Shown: positions 49,739 through 60,866, numbered from the stretch's first letter. The stretch: 64,000 bases of DNA from Heligmosomoides polygyrus polygyrus (GCA_947396885.1 OX377204.1:4712001-4776000), one strand, 5' to 3'. Numbers and translations are program-made. The notes: a model not told the origin generated them from the letters alone.

Positions 49739-50231
49739 GATCTATCCTAGTCTGGGGGGCACATAACTAAAAAGTATTATATGTAACAAATCCACTTGAG
49801 ATTTACCGAGCGGCCTCTATGGAACAACATGGGACCTAAACAAGAAAAGTCACAAAGAAAAAAAAAAACAAAAAAAACATTTTTTGCGGTTGTAAGCAGG
49901 CAAATTGTGTGCCCTCTTCATCATGTTAGATCCCGGTTACAACATGTCAGGCAGCGGTCAGCACGCGGCATGCGGCTTCATGCGCCCTCCTCATTATGTT
50001 AGATGCTGGTTATAACATGTCAGCTGGCGTCAGCACGCGGCATGCCTCTGTTCCGTCGCCTTTTACCCGCCGAGACGGTTGTAAACAGCGGCGATTTTCT
50101 ATTTTTTTGTTTTTTCGTCCGTTATTGGTTTCTTTTAGGTTCCAACTCGTTCTCTAAGACCCGCTCGGTAAGTCTCAATTCATTTTGTTACCTATTTTTT
50201 AGTTATGTGACCCCTCGGACTAGGATAGATC
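49739..50231. mobile_element. F8 MITE with two internal units
   Basis: GATCTATCCTAGTCTGGGG and CCTCGGACTAGGATAGATCC ends. The units CATGTTAGATCCCGG..ACAACATGTCAG and ATGTTAGATGCTGG..AACATGTCAG lie at 49922 and 49994. No target duplication is recognised. Confidence 0.85.
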
Positions 50232-50356
50232 CGAGTTTTGATCAGTTCAGTTTCAGTTTTGAACAAGACATCGATGTATCAGCTTACATCTTCGGTACCA
50301 GCCACTTGAGGCTTAAAGAAACTAAGACGAATCGTTCTCATATTACTTCGCACATA

Positions 50357-50712
50357 ACTATGTTTTGTTGCGATCAGATCTTCCAGCACCAGGCGGGACT
50401 CGAACCCGCACCTCCCTCTGACCGGGCGGGAATGCTCTACGCCATTACACCACCGGCGCCGTTTGATCGAACGCAACATCCACACCTCGTGGGACCGATC
50501 AGCACTCGCCCGTATCCGGGATGAGCTGGCCGCTGATATCAGCATGGAACCAGTTAAGCTGAAGGTCTTGACAGAAACGATTCAAATCGTGCGATCAAAC
50601 GGCGCTGATGGTGTAATGGCGTAAAGCATTCTCGCCCGGTTAGATGGAGGTGAGGGTTCGAGTCCCGCCTGGCGCTAGAAGTTTTGATTGCAACAAAATA
50701 TCGTTATGACAA
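50357..50712. repeat. Head-to-head pair of S1 SINEs
   Basis: A minus copy (50357-50480) and a plus copy (50590-50712) are separated by about 110 bp. Each head folds as a tRNA-like unit: GCGCC/GGCGC acceptor-type stem, GGTGTAATGGCGTAAAG box A, and a T-arm such as GCGGG-TTCGAGT-CCCGC (box B GGGTTCGAGTCCC). The tail reads TTTTGATTGCAACAAAATAT. Confidence 0.9.
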
Positions 50713-50868
50713 CTTCGCACAACAGAAATTACGCGTAGATTTACGACGCCACCCTAAATTATCACCCGCATTTACCTGCAGTTGACCGCTAGAGAAATTA
50801 CAGAAGCTCGATCGTACTACATGAACGTCCGCAAACCTAAACCCCAGGAAACGATGCACATCACAAAC

Positions 50869-51562
50869 CTCCGGCTCCGATGACGGTCTCGGTGGCTCCC
50901 AGTGACTTCGAGCGTTGCCTTTGTCCGCTATTGCGAATCTTCTTCCTTCCGAAAAGCCGCTTAGGAATAAATCGTCGTTTCGGCTGAGGGACCACGAATT
51001 CGCTCAGTCCGGTCTCCTTCACAGGGGCGATCTCGTGAATCTGTGGGGTGGCAGTCTCCTTTGGTGGTAGTTCAGACAACTCCACAGTTGGCAGTGGCAT
51101 GTTGAAGATGTGCGGGACGACCACAGGGGTGGCCGGAGTGCGAGCCAGCGGCGTGTCCTCTCCGAAGGTCCTCGTGAACACCGGCAACGAGGACAGGTCA
51201 TCGAGGGAGTGGCGAGGCGAGTGCGCCAGATCGTCGATGCCCGAATCCTCGGACGCATTCGACGTCGTCGAGCGCAGCGCCGATCGTGGCCGTGTGTGCG
51301 GACCGAACTGGCCGTGGATCTGCTCCATCAGCTCGTCTTCGGCCTCGCTCTCGGCCGAGCTGGTCGTACGTGTGTCGGCCTTCTCGATGGCCGAGTTGTA
51401 GGACTTCATCAGCTGCTTCACATCGTACTGTGTCAGCGCGTACTCGGGCAGACTCAATCGCGGCGCAGCGTACTTCAGCGGTGGCGAGTGTGACTTCAAC
51501 GTGTTGGCGCGGCTCCGTCGTGGGCCGCCGGGGTATGAGTCGATCGAGGCTGCTTGACCCAT
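50869..51562 (-). CDS. First coding exon, MGQAAS protein (probably 5' exon of the TLDc gene)
   Basis: ATG at 51562, donor GGAG|GTTTGT after 50869, 231 codons plus one base. The start MGQAAS has Gly2 and Ser6, a fitting N-myristoylation signal. The rest is disordered and Ser/Thr/Pro-rich. It includes LPEYALTQYDVKQLMKSYNS (possible helix), EDSGIDDLAHSPRHSLDDLS, FTRTFGEDTPLARTPATPVV and a basic KRRFIPKRLFGRKKI followed by RQRSKSLG, a likely membrane-proximal or phosphorylated region. TTTTCAAG at about 51636 could be a trans-splice acceptor. Same strand and 10.7 kb upstream of the TLDc exons, but the donor is phase 1 and does not fit 40225 or 40210. A small exon is missing, or this is a separate gene. 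Confidence 0.72.
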
Positions 51563-52974
51563 TTCGAAGTAATGGTCGACTTGACAGTTGTCGCAGTGAG
51601 TAGTAGCAGTGGTAGGAATCCAGTTGGATTCGAATCTTGAAAACGTTTTATTTAAAGGGCGTCGACGACGACGGAGTACTGTGGATACGTACGTGCGAAT
51701 AGAGGGGGAATTCGAACAGAACGAGCGATGCTAACCAATTCAGCTCAAAAGGAAGCATACTGTGCCTGAATTTTCGGCCTATTTCTCAAAAAGCATGAAT
51801 GAGTCCAGCGAAAGGGTCAAAAACATGAGCCACTGAAGGCTTAGAAGTGAACACTTTTATCGTGGTGTAGAGAAGAAGCTTCCAGAACAACAAGAAGCTA
51901 CAGTAGCGCGAGCGCAAAGAAGTAGCTGCGGCTGGTCTGATACGAGACGCCCGTCAATAACCATAAGCGCATTATCGCCCAAAGCTCAACAGATCTAGCG
52001 TCTTATCGAAACCGCAGCATTCAACCTCTGATCAGCGTGATGATATAGGCAGCAGGAAATGGTGTTAAGTGCATAAAGCACAAGATTATCACGGATAGAA
52101 AAGTGCAGAGATCCAAGAACATTTCGGATGCAATTTCAAGGATACTGAAGTAATATAACGGTGGCATCGAATCTGCAGAAAAATCGATAAATCGATATTG
52201 CTCGGTCGGTCGATACAGTTAGATTGCATCAGTTTCTCTCTGAACGCCATTAAACTGGGGTAATTCCCACGAGCATTAGTAATTCTTTCGAAGCAACGGT
52301 CGCCTGCTGCCCCACCAAAATGGACCCAATCTCAGCGAAAACCGGCAACTCCGGTCGAAAACTCGATACCATCAGTCGATATTGGTATTGTGGTCGCCTA
52401 ATTGAGTCCTACAACCCGCAGTGAAGTCGACCCTTCGGCCATCAAAATTGCATGACTCCCACTCCAGTGGAACAAATCTGAGCGAGAAACAATAACTCCG
52501 ACGGAAAATCGATAATATCAATCGGCATTGGTCCTCCGATCAATACCCTATACCCTCCTTTTTTGAATCTGACAAATTTCGTCCATTTTCATCGATTGCA
52601 CGTGAGAGTGACCTTAACAGGTTTTACATGTACGTTTGGGTTACCTTCACATGTTCGACACGTTTCACAGGCTTATACAGGTTTGTGAGACAGGGACACA
52701 CGGACAGACGGACTAACGCTTCTGTATTAGTAGGATATTTTTTAAAGAAAAGAGGTGGTGAAGAATTACATCAACCATTGAAAGTGGAATAAAATGTGGT
52801 CCCTTAAGCTGCGCTGCAGCTGCGATTTCGAAGGAAACGAGAACATTGTAAAGCAATGCATCCGTTAACGTTCCAGGACAGGACGGAAGGGAACGATGAA
52901 GGGTGTGCGTTTCCGTTAAATCGTTAGATTCCATTAAAAATAACAGATTGGTGCGAGTATTGTCCCAATTTTAA
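51563..52974. other. 5' region of the MGQAAS exon; no further gene supported
   Basis: The region is repeat-poor and probably contains the promoter or a preceding intron. CGATAAATCGATATTGCTCGG-like clusters occur at about 52180-52530 (three imperfect repeats of the AATCGATA/CGATATTGG kind). No coding exon is convincing. Confidence 0.35.
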
Positions 52975-53335
52975 TAGAGAAGGCCTCCGAAGTTCCGAGC
53001 TTCGCCGACGTTCGAAGATCAGAGACGCTGTCGCGTGGGTCAAGTTGTCGAAAATTAGGTGGGCCGACCACGTAATGCGCCTCGCAGACACCCGCTGGAC
53101 GAGAGCCGTCACCGACTGGATTCCGCCAGATGTCAAGAGAAGACCAGGACGCCCACCAACGCGTTGGCCGGACTTCTTCGTGAAAGCCCTGAAGGACCGC
53201 TATGACGCTTTTCGTGTCCCTCGAGCGAGGAGGATCCATTGGAGCACTCTGGCACGCGACAGAGACGAATGGTGACGCTGCAGACGCCCACTCGAGCAAG
53301 TCGACGATCAACGGGACGACAGGTGATACAGGTGA
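52975..53335 (+). pseudogene. RTE-like LINE, 3' end (RT C-terminus)
   Basis: It reads [76 protein letters not shown] and STLARDRDEW, then ends with AACGGGACGACAGGTGATAC and a second AGGTGAT. The tail is the direct repeat ACAGGTGAT. It is a truncated copy of the family at 6910 and 59437 and differs from the intact RTE at 29003. Confidence 0.75.
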
Positions 53336-53395
53336 TTGTTTCAATGGAAAAATATAGACGGGACCGTTTTATGTACCATTTTCACGACAGGTGGG

Positions 53396-53700
53396 TACTT
53401 TCAAATGAAACCTTTGAAACTCTGACAACTTGCGAAATCAAACCATACACCTTCCAAATGAAGACGATCGCCTTCCAAAATAAATTGTTAAAAATCACAG
53501 TCCTTCAGGCTCATTCTCATGCTACTGTGTAACATAATAATATTGGAAAAAAAATTTCCAAAGAGTGTTGAAAATAATTTTCAATAACTTAACAATTTAA
53601 TTTGGAAGGCGTTTGTCTTCATTTGGAAGGTATTTCGTTTAATCTCGAAAGTTGTCAAAATTCAAGTTTCTAAGGTCTCATTTGAAAATGCCGATCTTTC
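53396..53700. repeat. Short AT-rich palindrome
   Basis: CTTTCAAATGAAACCTTTGAA and, inverted, TTTCTAAGGTCTCATTTGAAA, plus CCTTCCAAATGAAGACGATCG and GTTTGTCTTCATTTGGAAGG. The centre is AATTTTCAATAACTTAAC-rich. Confidence 0.65.
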
Positions 53701-54137
53701 CTGAAAATCGTACTTCGTTTTAGCAAGTCCAATCACATATCACAGAAGGGTCTTGTCAGGTCTATGTCTGAACGTCAAAAATGAATATGACTGCAAGAAT
53801 CCCCATGTTTTCTTCATTTTCGAATGAAGTTGTATTCCATTTTCTCAAAGTCCTGGAGCCTACCGAATTAGGGGCTGGTGAAAGTTTACTTCGAACATAC
53901 ATTTGATCCGACTCCGATTCGAATAACTCGTAATACTTCTTTTTTCAAGCACCTGATAAATGCGATTATTCGGAGAATGGCTTCTCTGAAGAGCCCGGAT
54001 GTTGGGATGATTCATCAAGGATCATTTTCACTACAACAGATTTCATTGCAACTTAGATAATTGATTTCGATCAGAAATTCAACATTCTACCCGAATCGAA
54101 TATCAAATATCCTATGCGGAGAAATATCAGTTATCTG
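53701..54137. other. Spacer, nothing recognised
   Basis: No gene or repeat family is supported. Confidence 0.3.
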
Positions 54138-55097
54138 ACTAGGGAAGGGTTTCGACCTCCCTGAAACTTCAAGTTGAGATCTGGATCATTAGAAAGAGCT
54201 CGGAGTGCTGATTACGAATATGGGTCTCAAAATTGCAAAATGAAACTCCTGAGCAAGTTATGGCCTGCCGAAATCGGGGGCCTCACCACAGGTTGGTTGT
54301 GCGACACACCTGGCGCGAGAGTGGTGAGTCATCGAAGCTCTGTAATAGAGACCATCCAACTGTTGGGGTGGCGCAGAGGTAGTGCTCCCGCTCGTCAGAT
54401 GAGACGTCGTTGGTACGGTTCCCGTTGCTGCCGATTGTTTTACAAATCATAAATTATCTTCGAAATGACTTTTTGTTCCGAATTATCATCAATCAAAAAT
54501 GCAGTAGATCAACGACATTTTGTTCTTTCTTATCATACATTCTATTTACCTTTTTCCTACACACATTTTTTTGCTTTGTTACATGAATACGAAGATCGTT
54601 GGAAACACCACCAGCTATTCAATATATGAACTCGACTCTATTTGTGCAAAATACAAAAATGTCACCATAGCAGTTTTTTTTGCCTTCAAGCATTTTTGCA
54701 AACGTGTATGGAAGTTTTCCCGGCTATTTAATCAAACACTTGTCATGATTCAGAACAATAGGTCATTTCGAAGATAAACTACGATTTGCAAAAAAAAACT
54801 GGCAGCAACGGGAAGCGAACCAACGACGTCGCACCCGACTAGCGAGAGCACTGTCCCTGCGCCACCGCCGCAGCTGGCTGGCCTTTCTTACTGAGTCCCG
54901 ACGGCTCACCACTCTCGCGCCCGGTGCGTCGTACAGCCAGCCTGTGGTGAGGCCCCTGATTTCGGCAAGGCCATGCCTCGTTCAGGAGTTTCTTTTTGCA
55001 ATTTTGACACCCGTATTTGTAATCAGCATTCTGAGCTCTTATTAATGGTCCTGGTCTCCACTTGAAGTTCCATGGGAGGTCAAAACCCTTCCCTAGT
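54138..55097. repeat. 960-bp palindrome with tRNA-like arms, copy 3
   Basis: ACTAGGGAAGGGTTTCGACC at the left and GGTCAAAACCCTTCCCTAGT at the right. The arms include GGGGTGGCGCAGAGGTAGTG (box A) with GGTACGGTTCCCGTTGC (box B). The centre (54480-54780) is AT-rich and highly similar to copy 1, including GATCGTTGGAAACACCACC. Length equals copy 1. Confidence 0.88.
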
Positions 55098-55304
55098 AAA
55101 TCATACAAAGATCCGTTCTTATGAAAATGACCCTTGCATGAACCATCCTCAAATCTTGGCTTTTCAAAGATACCACTCTCCGAGTAATACATTTACCAGA
55201 GGCTTGAAAAATTGCAGATCCGAAGCATCCGAATCGAAGTCGGATCCGATATGCAGCCGTACAAGGCAATGCATTCCTCATCGAATATGGAGAAAAAATG
55301 CAAA

Positions 55305-55490
55305 AAATACACCACCGGCGCTGTTTGACCGCACTGGGTGGGTGCTGAAAGACCTGGAGGATATCGCGGATGTTACGTGCGGTCAAACAGCGCCGGTGGT
55401 GCAAGGCGAACATCGCTGCCCGGAAAGTAGAAGGTGCAGGTTCGAGTCCCGCCTGGCGCAAGAGTTTTGATCGTTACAAAACATCCTGTA
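55305..55490. repeat. Head-to-head S1 SINE pair, left copy reduced to its head
   Basis: CACCACCGGCGCTGTTTGACC (minus head) and GGTCAAACAGCGCCGGTGGTG (plus head) face each other across about 45 bp. The plus copy continues with GCAGGTTCGAGTCCCGCCTG and the GTTTTGATCGTTACAAAAC tail. Confidence 0.8.
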
Positions 55491-56164
55491 ACAGCATATA
55501 GCCTCTCAACCAGCCTCTCCAGGCTTAAGCAAATGTGTTAAAGCAAAAAATACAGCTTCAACGGTGCGAGTTAGATGTTCGATTCCTAACCTTGCAGTAT
55601 TTTTTTGCGTTTTCGGTATATTCGACATTTGGAAACTACTGTCTTGTGCGGCTGTGCGGTTCCATAGCAAACTTTCCAGACCCTTAACTACGACGCCTCA
55701 AGGGCTTTGCAAAAATGAAGCGTACTTTTCTACTACTTGAAGGGTGGACATTCTTGCGGTTGTATTCATTTTCATCGTCCAAACACATGTCTGGAGACCT
55801 TCCCAGGTTTGCTTTAAATGTATATGAACCCTATGGAAGGCTGAACGCTCAGCTCCACAGTTTCCCAGGCGCTTCCTCGTTTAGTCAGGACATGAGACTC
55901 TAACGTCTTTCCTAACAGAGAACCCCAATACACTGAGCCCTAACAATGGCGCTGTTTGCTTCCGATGCGTCGCGAATCGCGTCTTCGTCAACTCCATTCA
56001 TCGTCGCCTCTCTTGCAGACGCTCTGCGAATTGCTATGCAGGGAAATCAAGTGACTCATGCATATTTTCTAGTAACTGAAAGTGGCAGTATGCGAGAGTA
56101 ATCGAAAGAATCCTGCACGTTCCATTGATATTACTGGAAACATTCCTGGTACCACGTCCATTCT
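55491..56164. other. Spacer, nothing recognised
   Basis: A plus frame at 55715-55903 has no domain. The TTTGCAAAAATG..CTTGAAGGGTGGA segment recurs in part near 41890 and 62690, so it is a low-copy repeat. Confidence 0.35.
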
Positions 56165-57245
56165 CAACCATATATACCATTTCCAGGTCGAATGGGACAC
56201 TTTAAATCAAATTGGACACTTTTCACGTCAAATTGGACCCTCTTCTAAGCTCGCCTAAGAATTTCGAAATCAAAGAGAACTCTTCCGAACTGAAACCTCT
56301 TCCTTCATACAGGTTAAACTCCAGACTCAATAAGATGGTAAGAATTTTTTTCAAGAAAAATTTAGAATAACTTTTTGTGAACTTTTTTTACTTTGGTTGC
56401 CCGAATGAGTGTAATAATTTTATAAAATTTTTACTTCGGAGAAAAAACAACAATTTGTATTTTGTGTTGAAGTGCAGCAAAGCAGCAACCATAAGGTGCA
56501 CTAAAAGACCAGATTGCGCCATGCACTCGTAAAGCTCGTCGCGATTTTTATTTGATTGATAGTGTGAATGCTATCTACACGGAATAACGAGGTATGTGCG
56601 TATTTAACAATTGCACTTGTTACATTGTCTACAGTTTTTGAAACAAGCTATAAGACATTATTTTTCCACGAAAAGCTAGAATTTTATAAAATTTCAAACA
56701 AAGTGTTTACATATTGGGTAAGTGAACTAAAGGTTTAGAGAAATCCTACTGAAATTTTCCTCGAACAAAAAAAAAACTGCAGACAACGCAACAAGTATAA
56801 TTATTAAGAACGCACACACCTCGTTGTTCCATGTAAGCAGCATTTACACTATCAATCAAATAAAAATTGCGACGAGCCTTTCGAGTGCATGGCGCAATCC
56901 GATCTCTTAGTGCACTATATGGTTGTTGCTTTGGTGCGCTTTAAAGCAGAATTCAATTTGTTATTTTTTCTCGAAAAGTAAAAACTTCATAAAATTATTA
57001 CACTCATTCGGGCAGTTAAAGTGAAAAAATCATAAAAGTTATTCTAAATTTTCCTTGAACAAGAAATTATTCTTGCTCTCTTGGAGAGTTTGCAGTTTAA
57101 CTTGTAAGAAGCTCGTTTCGATTTGGAAGACGTTCAGTTTGATTTCAAAGTTCATAGGCTAGCTTAGAGGAGTGTCCAATTTGACGTGAAAAGTGCCCAA
57201 TTTGGTTTGAAAAGTGTCCAATTCAACGTGAAAATGGTATATATT
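56165..57245. repeat. 1.08-kb AT-rich palindrome with subterminal TTTTCA repeats
   Basis: The arms are about 500 bp each. TATATACCATTTCCAGGTCG faces CAACGTGAAAATGGTATATA, and GAATGAGTGTAATAATTTTAT faces AAATTATTACACTCATTCGG. Near each end the unit CCAATTTGACGTGAAAAGTG is repeated three times with variation. Confidence 0.8.
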
Positions 57246-57602
57246 TACTATCGGTACGGGCTTGAGGAGAGAGTAAAAGCCTGATAAACCTTTCCATTGA
57301 TACAAAGACTTTCTTTTCACCATCTTCCAGCCTATACATTCATTTCTTACGTAGTTGACCGCGAAATAAGTGACAAATAAGCCATAAAATGTTTTCAATT
57401 GAAAGCGAACATAATCCTGGAGATCGTAAAAGGTCATGTGCAAGCTAAGCGGTGGCACTCAATGTCGTTCTTCACAAGACTAACGATCAAAATGCATTAG
57501 CAGAACAACGCGGAAATGGCCTGGCTGAATGAGAACTGGATCCATTCTGAGGGAGGCAGCACAATACCTAGAGACGAATTTTATTGCATTCTTTCGACAC
57601 CA
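57246..57602. other. Spacer, nothing recognised
   Basis: The minus frame 57159-57458 begins inside the palindrome end and has no domain. Confidence 0.3.
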
Positions 57603-57917
57603 GGGGTCGGATTCATCAACGACTTACAGAGATTTGACAGAGAAATTACAGCGGAAAATCCTGATAACGCCAACATTTCACCGCATGGTTTGTTGATAAG
57701 TCGCGTTAGACTCCGTTTATACTTCGACGCCGAGCGACGCGACGCGACGCATTGTGGCCATATTGATCGTGCGACGAGATCGATCAATTTGGCCACAATG
57801 CGCGGCGTCGCGTCGCTCGGCGAAGGAAGTATAAACGGGGCCTTAAGTCTCGTTTTTTAGGAGTTTCCGCTGTAATTTCTCTGTCAAATCTCTGTAAGTC
57901 ATTGAGGAATCCGCCCC
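57603..57917. mobile_element. F1 MITE interrupted by an F2 MITE
   Basis: The outer arms GGGGTCGGATTCATCAACG and GTCATTGAGGAATCCGCCCC belong to the CWG group. At 57706-57845 a complete TWA-group F2 (ACTCCGTTTATACTTCGACG..AGTATAAACGGGGCC) is inserted with TTA on both sides. The F2 insertion is therefore younger. Confidence 0.9.
57706..57845. mobile_element. TWA-group MITE (F2), nested
   Basis: TTA target triplets at both borders. The arms CGACGCCGAGCGACGCGACG and CGTCGCGTCGCTCGGCG are inverted. Confidence 0.9.
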
Positions 57918-58195
57918 GACAGGCGAAAGGGTGCTAAAAGCATTCCGCGTTGCGGAGAGTTTGCATGAATACCACCTTCATGACTTGGCAAACTCTATGA
58001 GGGCAGGGCGATATCTAGCCAAGATGTTCGAACAGTGATTGGCTGGTGGGTATTCAGGCGGAGCTGTGATTGGTTGTGGTCACGCGGAGCGTTTCTGATT
58101 CTCAGTGTAGGTCACATTAGCGACTAGTACTAAAACACTGCTGAGGAAATGCGTACCGTGAAGCTCTCGGGTTAACAAATTTAAAATTCAAGCAT
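57918..58195. other. Spacer, nothing recognised
   Basis: GCATTCCGCG..TTGGCTGGTG repeats are not assigned. Confidence 0.25.
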
Positions 58196-58335
58196 AAGGC
58201 CCCGTTTATACTTCCGACGCCGAGCGATGTGACGGCATGTAAAGTAGCCAAATTGATCGCCCGCGTCGCTCAATCAATATTGGCCACTATATGTGGCGTC
58301 GCATCGCTGGGCGTCGAAGTATAAACGGGGCCTAA
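58196..58335. mobile_element. TWA-group MITE (F2) with TAA duplication
   Basis: TAA-GGCCCCGTTTATACTTCC and GTCGAAGTATAAACGGGGCC-TAA. Confidence 0.88.
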
Positions 58336-59436
58336 AATAGCAGGTACGATAAGACTTCCGACGACTGCCTGAGTTATTCTGCTTATTCAAGACCTCGAAA
58401 CAACTTCAAAACCGGACCTTGAAGTTTGAAGTGGACCAGTTGAAACCGCTAGAACCCTCCAACCAACCTAATAGCGTGTTCTTAACACAAACTCATGCAG
58501 GTCTGCCCTATCCAGCTTGAACTGCAATGCAAAGGCACTCTGGAACAGACTCACAGAGCAGAAGACAATGCACACTTCTGACAAGCAGACGTCGACGATT
58601 TGGGTCCGAAAAGTGCACCCTGCAGACATCGAATGACACGGCTGACTACAGGCGCCAAAATGGTCGTCAATCGTGCAGGCGAGGCGCATTCGTCGGCGGC
58701 GACGAAAGCCACTATCGGCAGCGATAAGCCGTCGCACGGACATCGTCCAGAACAGACGGCACGGGCGCCTACAGGCGTTGCACGGTGGGCGACTGCCATG
58801 TGAACAGACGGGCGTGCGCTATCCGTCGGCTCGAGAGGAACCACCCACCACCCACTTCTTCGGCAACAGCCGTGGGAACTGTATGCCGCCGTTGCGCTAT
58901 GACGAAGGAGCGAATCAATGTCCGTGGGATGCGCCGCACACTCTACATCGGCTCTTCCGAATTGCGAGCCAGAGGCAGAGGCACTCTAGGGGTTCATGTA
59001 CGATTTTCCAGCCCTATTTTCATCCACGTGAAAGCCATCGTGCATCTACCGTCTCTGCAGAGGTCGCATGAGACTGTTCAGCCCAGCCGTCGTCAACACC
59101 TACGACTACCACGTGGATCCTTGTGGATTCTTTGGCTCGAATGTGGCGGCACTGCAAAGGGCAGCAGCGTGTCGTCCGTGTTTATGTCCGTCACCTGATG
59201 GCTCTCACTATTTATATGTGGGGCACGCGCCTTGCAGAGCAAACACTGGCAGGCAGAATACGACTTTAAGTAACTGCTGAGTAAATAAACGCTGCCAAAA
59301 CAGAATTTCTGCAGATCTTTCCATAACAAATGTTTAGAGCTGCAGAGATGCTCCATGCATCCTAGGCAACGAAGTCTCGCAGTACACTGATTCCTATACT
59401 ATACGAAATCAGGATGAAAACGCGATCAGCGTTGCA
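58336..59436. other. GC-rich, repeat-poor segment; possible unrecognised exon or promoter
   Basis: 58540-59200 is GC-rich and lacks MITE ends, unlike its surroundings. Open frames run on both strands; for example a minus frame from ATG at about 58799 reads MAVAHRATPVGARAVCSGRC. None has a domain, and no splice-bounded exon is clear. It lies upstream, relative to the minus strand, of the MGQAAS exon. Confidence 0.3.
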
Positions 59437-59850
59437 CAGCGTGGAATTGAGAGGACGATGCTCGGAGTGACACTACTCACGAAAGTGAGAGAAGGCCTCC
59501 GGAGATCCGAGCTTCGCCTACGCTCGAAGATCAGAGACGCTGTCGAGTAGGCCAAGTTGTCGAAAATTAGGTGGGCCGGGCACGTAATGCGCTTCGCAGA
59601 CACCCGCTGACGAGAGCCGTCACCGATTGGATTCCGCGGGATGTCAAGGGAACACCAGGACGCCCACCAACGCATTGGTCGGACTTCTTCGTGAAAGCCC
59701 TGAACGACCGCTATGACGCTCTTCGTGTCCCTCGAGCGAGGAGGATCCATTGGAGCACTCTGGCACGCGACAAGGACAAATGAAGACGCTGCTGGCGGCC
59801 GCTCGATCAAGTCGATGATCAACGGGACGACAGGTGATACATTGATTAAC
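59437..59850 (+). pseudogene. RTE-like LINE, 3' end (RT C-terminus)
   Basis: It reads VAQRGIERTMLGVTLLTKVR then EGLRRSELRLRSKIRDAV, a stop, [17 protein letters not shown], a shift, and [39 protein letters not shown] and [11 protein letters not shown]. It ends GATCAACGGGACGACAGGTG ATACA. At least one stop and one shift mark it as dead. It is the longest of the three 3' ends of this family here. Confidence 0.75.
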
Positions 59851-59859
59851 CGCTGTTAG

Positions 59860-60335
59860 CACATCCTGGCATGTGGTAGTGCAGTCGGATGAACGCGTAC
59901 ATCCAATTCTAGGATCGTTGTTCGGGTTTCCCGTCTAGGCCCGCTAGGCCTTCCATCCCTTCGGGGTTGTAGAAGAACTACCAGACCCGTCTGGAAAGGA
60001 TAAAACAATGACTTTTACAACGGCTAGCCACCACAGGCCATCGTATAGGTCAGGTACGAATTCATCCAGAAGCAGATTGCGTGGCGCATCCCAAAAGGGA
60101 TTAATTAACGGGTGCATATCGCGAATATGGGCAGCATTGGGAGATGGGAGCACGCCAGTCAATCATAGCAAAGCAAATTACCGAGCGAATCCACTCCAAT
60201 CAATCAGGATCCCGACCGTACAAGCACTCTATGAAGGGTACGCGAATTTGATGCGATCTGATTGGCTGGCACGCTCCCGACCACCCATGCTGCCCATCTT
60301 CGCGACATGTATCAACTAACGCCCTTCTTTATGCT
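59860..60335 (+). repeat. S2 SINE with a CATGTCGCGA MITE near its tail
   Basis: The head GCATGTGGTAGTGCAGTCGG and GTTCGGGTTTCCCGTCTAGG lead to GCCACAGGCCATCGTATAGG and GTGGCGCATCCC. The tail is interrupted at 60109-60312 by the MITE (CATATCGCGAATATGGGCAGC..GCTGCCCATCTTCGCGACATG) and resumes TAACGCCCTTCTTTATGC. Confidence 0.8.
60109..60312. mobile_element. Palindromic MITE with CATGTCGCGA ends
   Basis: The inverted ends and the central GCCAGTCAATCATAGC versus GATTGGCTGGC arms match the copy at 22848. Confidence 0.8.
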
Positions 60336-60429
60336 TTATCTTTTATAATAACATTTCCTAGAAAATGAAGAAAAAGCTGTAACGATCGGGAAAATTCTTT
60401 CCGAGCCAAGATGTCGGCATAGTAATACA

Positions 60430-60510
60430 TCTGTAGAGAGGAACCAAAGTTCCTCAAACGATGAGGACCCATTGGGCTACTCTGGCACGCAAATGGGGTC
60501 AATAACAATG
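60430..60510 (+). pseudogene. Short RTE-like 3'-end scrap
   Basis: GATGAGGACCCATTGGGCTACTCTGGCACG encodes RTHWATLAR, the end block of the RTE-like family. No more is preserved. Confidence 0.4.
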
Positions 60511-60575
60511 CTGCCCTACAACTATCACCCACGTTCACAATTCATATGGCGACATTTCAGAACAATAGACAACCA

Positions 60576-60755
60576 GGAGCCGGATTCATCAACGACTTAC
60601 AGAGACTTAACGGAGAAATTACAGCCGAAATCCCTGATAACGCCAACATTTCACCATATCGCCTGTTGATAAGCCGCGATAACTCGCGTTTTTTCAGGAG
60701 TTTCCGCTGTAATTTCTCTGTCAAATCTCTGTAAGTCGTTGACGACTCCGGCTCC
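60576..60755. mobile_element. Palindromic MITE, CWG group (F1)
   Basis: CAG-GAGCCGGATTCATCAACG and GTCGTTGACGACTCCGGCTC-CAG. Confidence 0.88.
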
Positions 60756-60866
60756 AGGTACCTCGAACAGCTTATGTATCTGGGAAACGGGAATATGATG
60801 GGTGTGGCTAGGTGGAGAGAAAATCTGGTGACTATCTAGCGGATCTTTCATGGTCGGGAGGGTATA

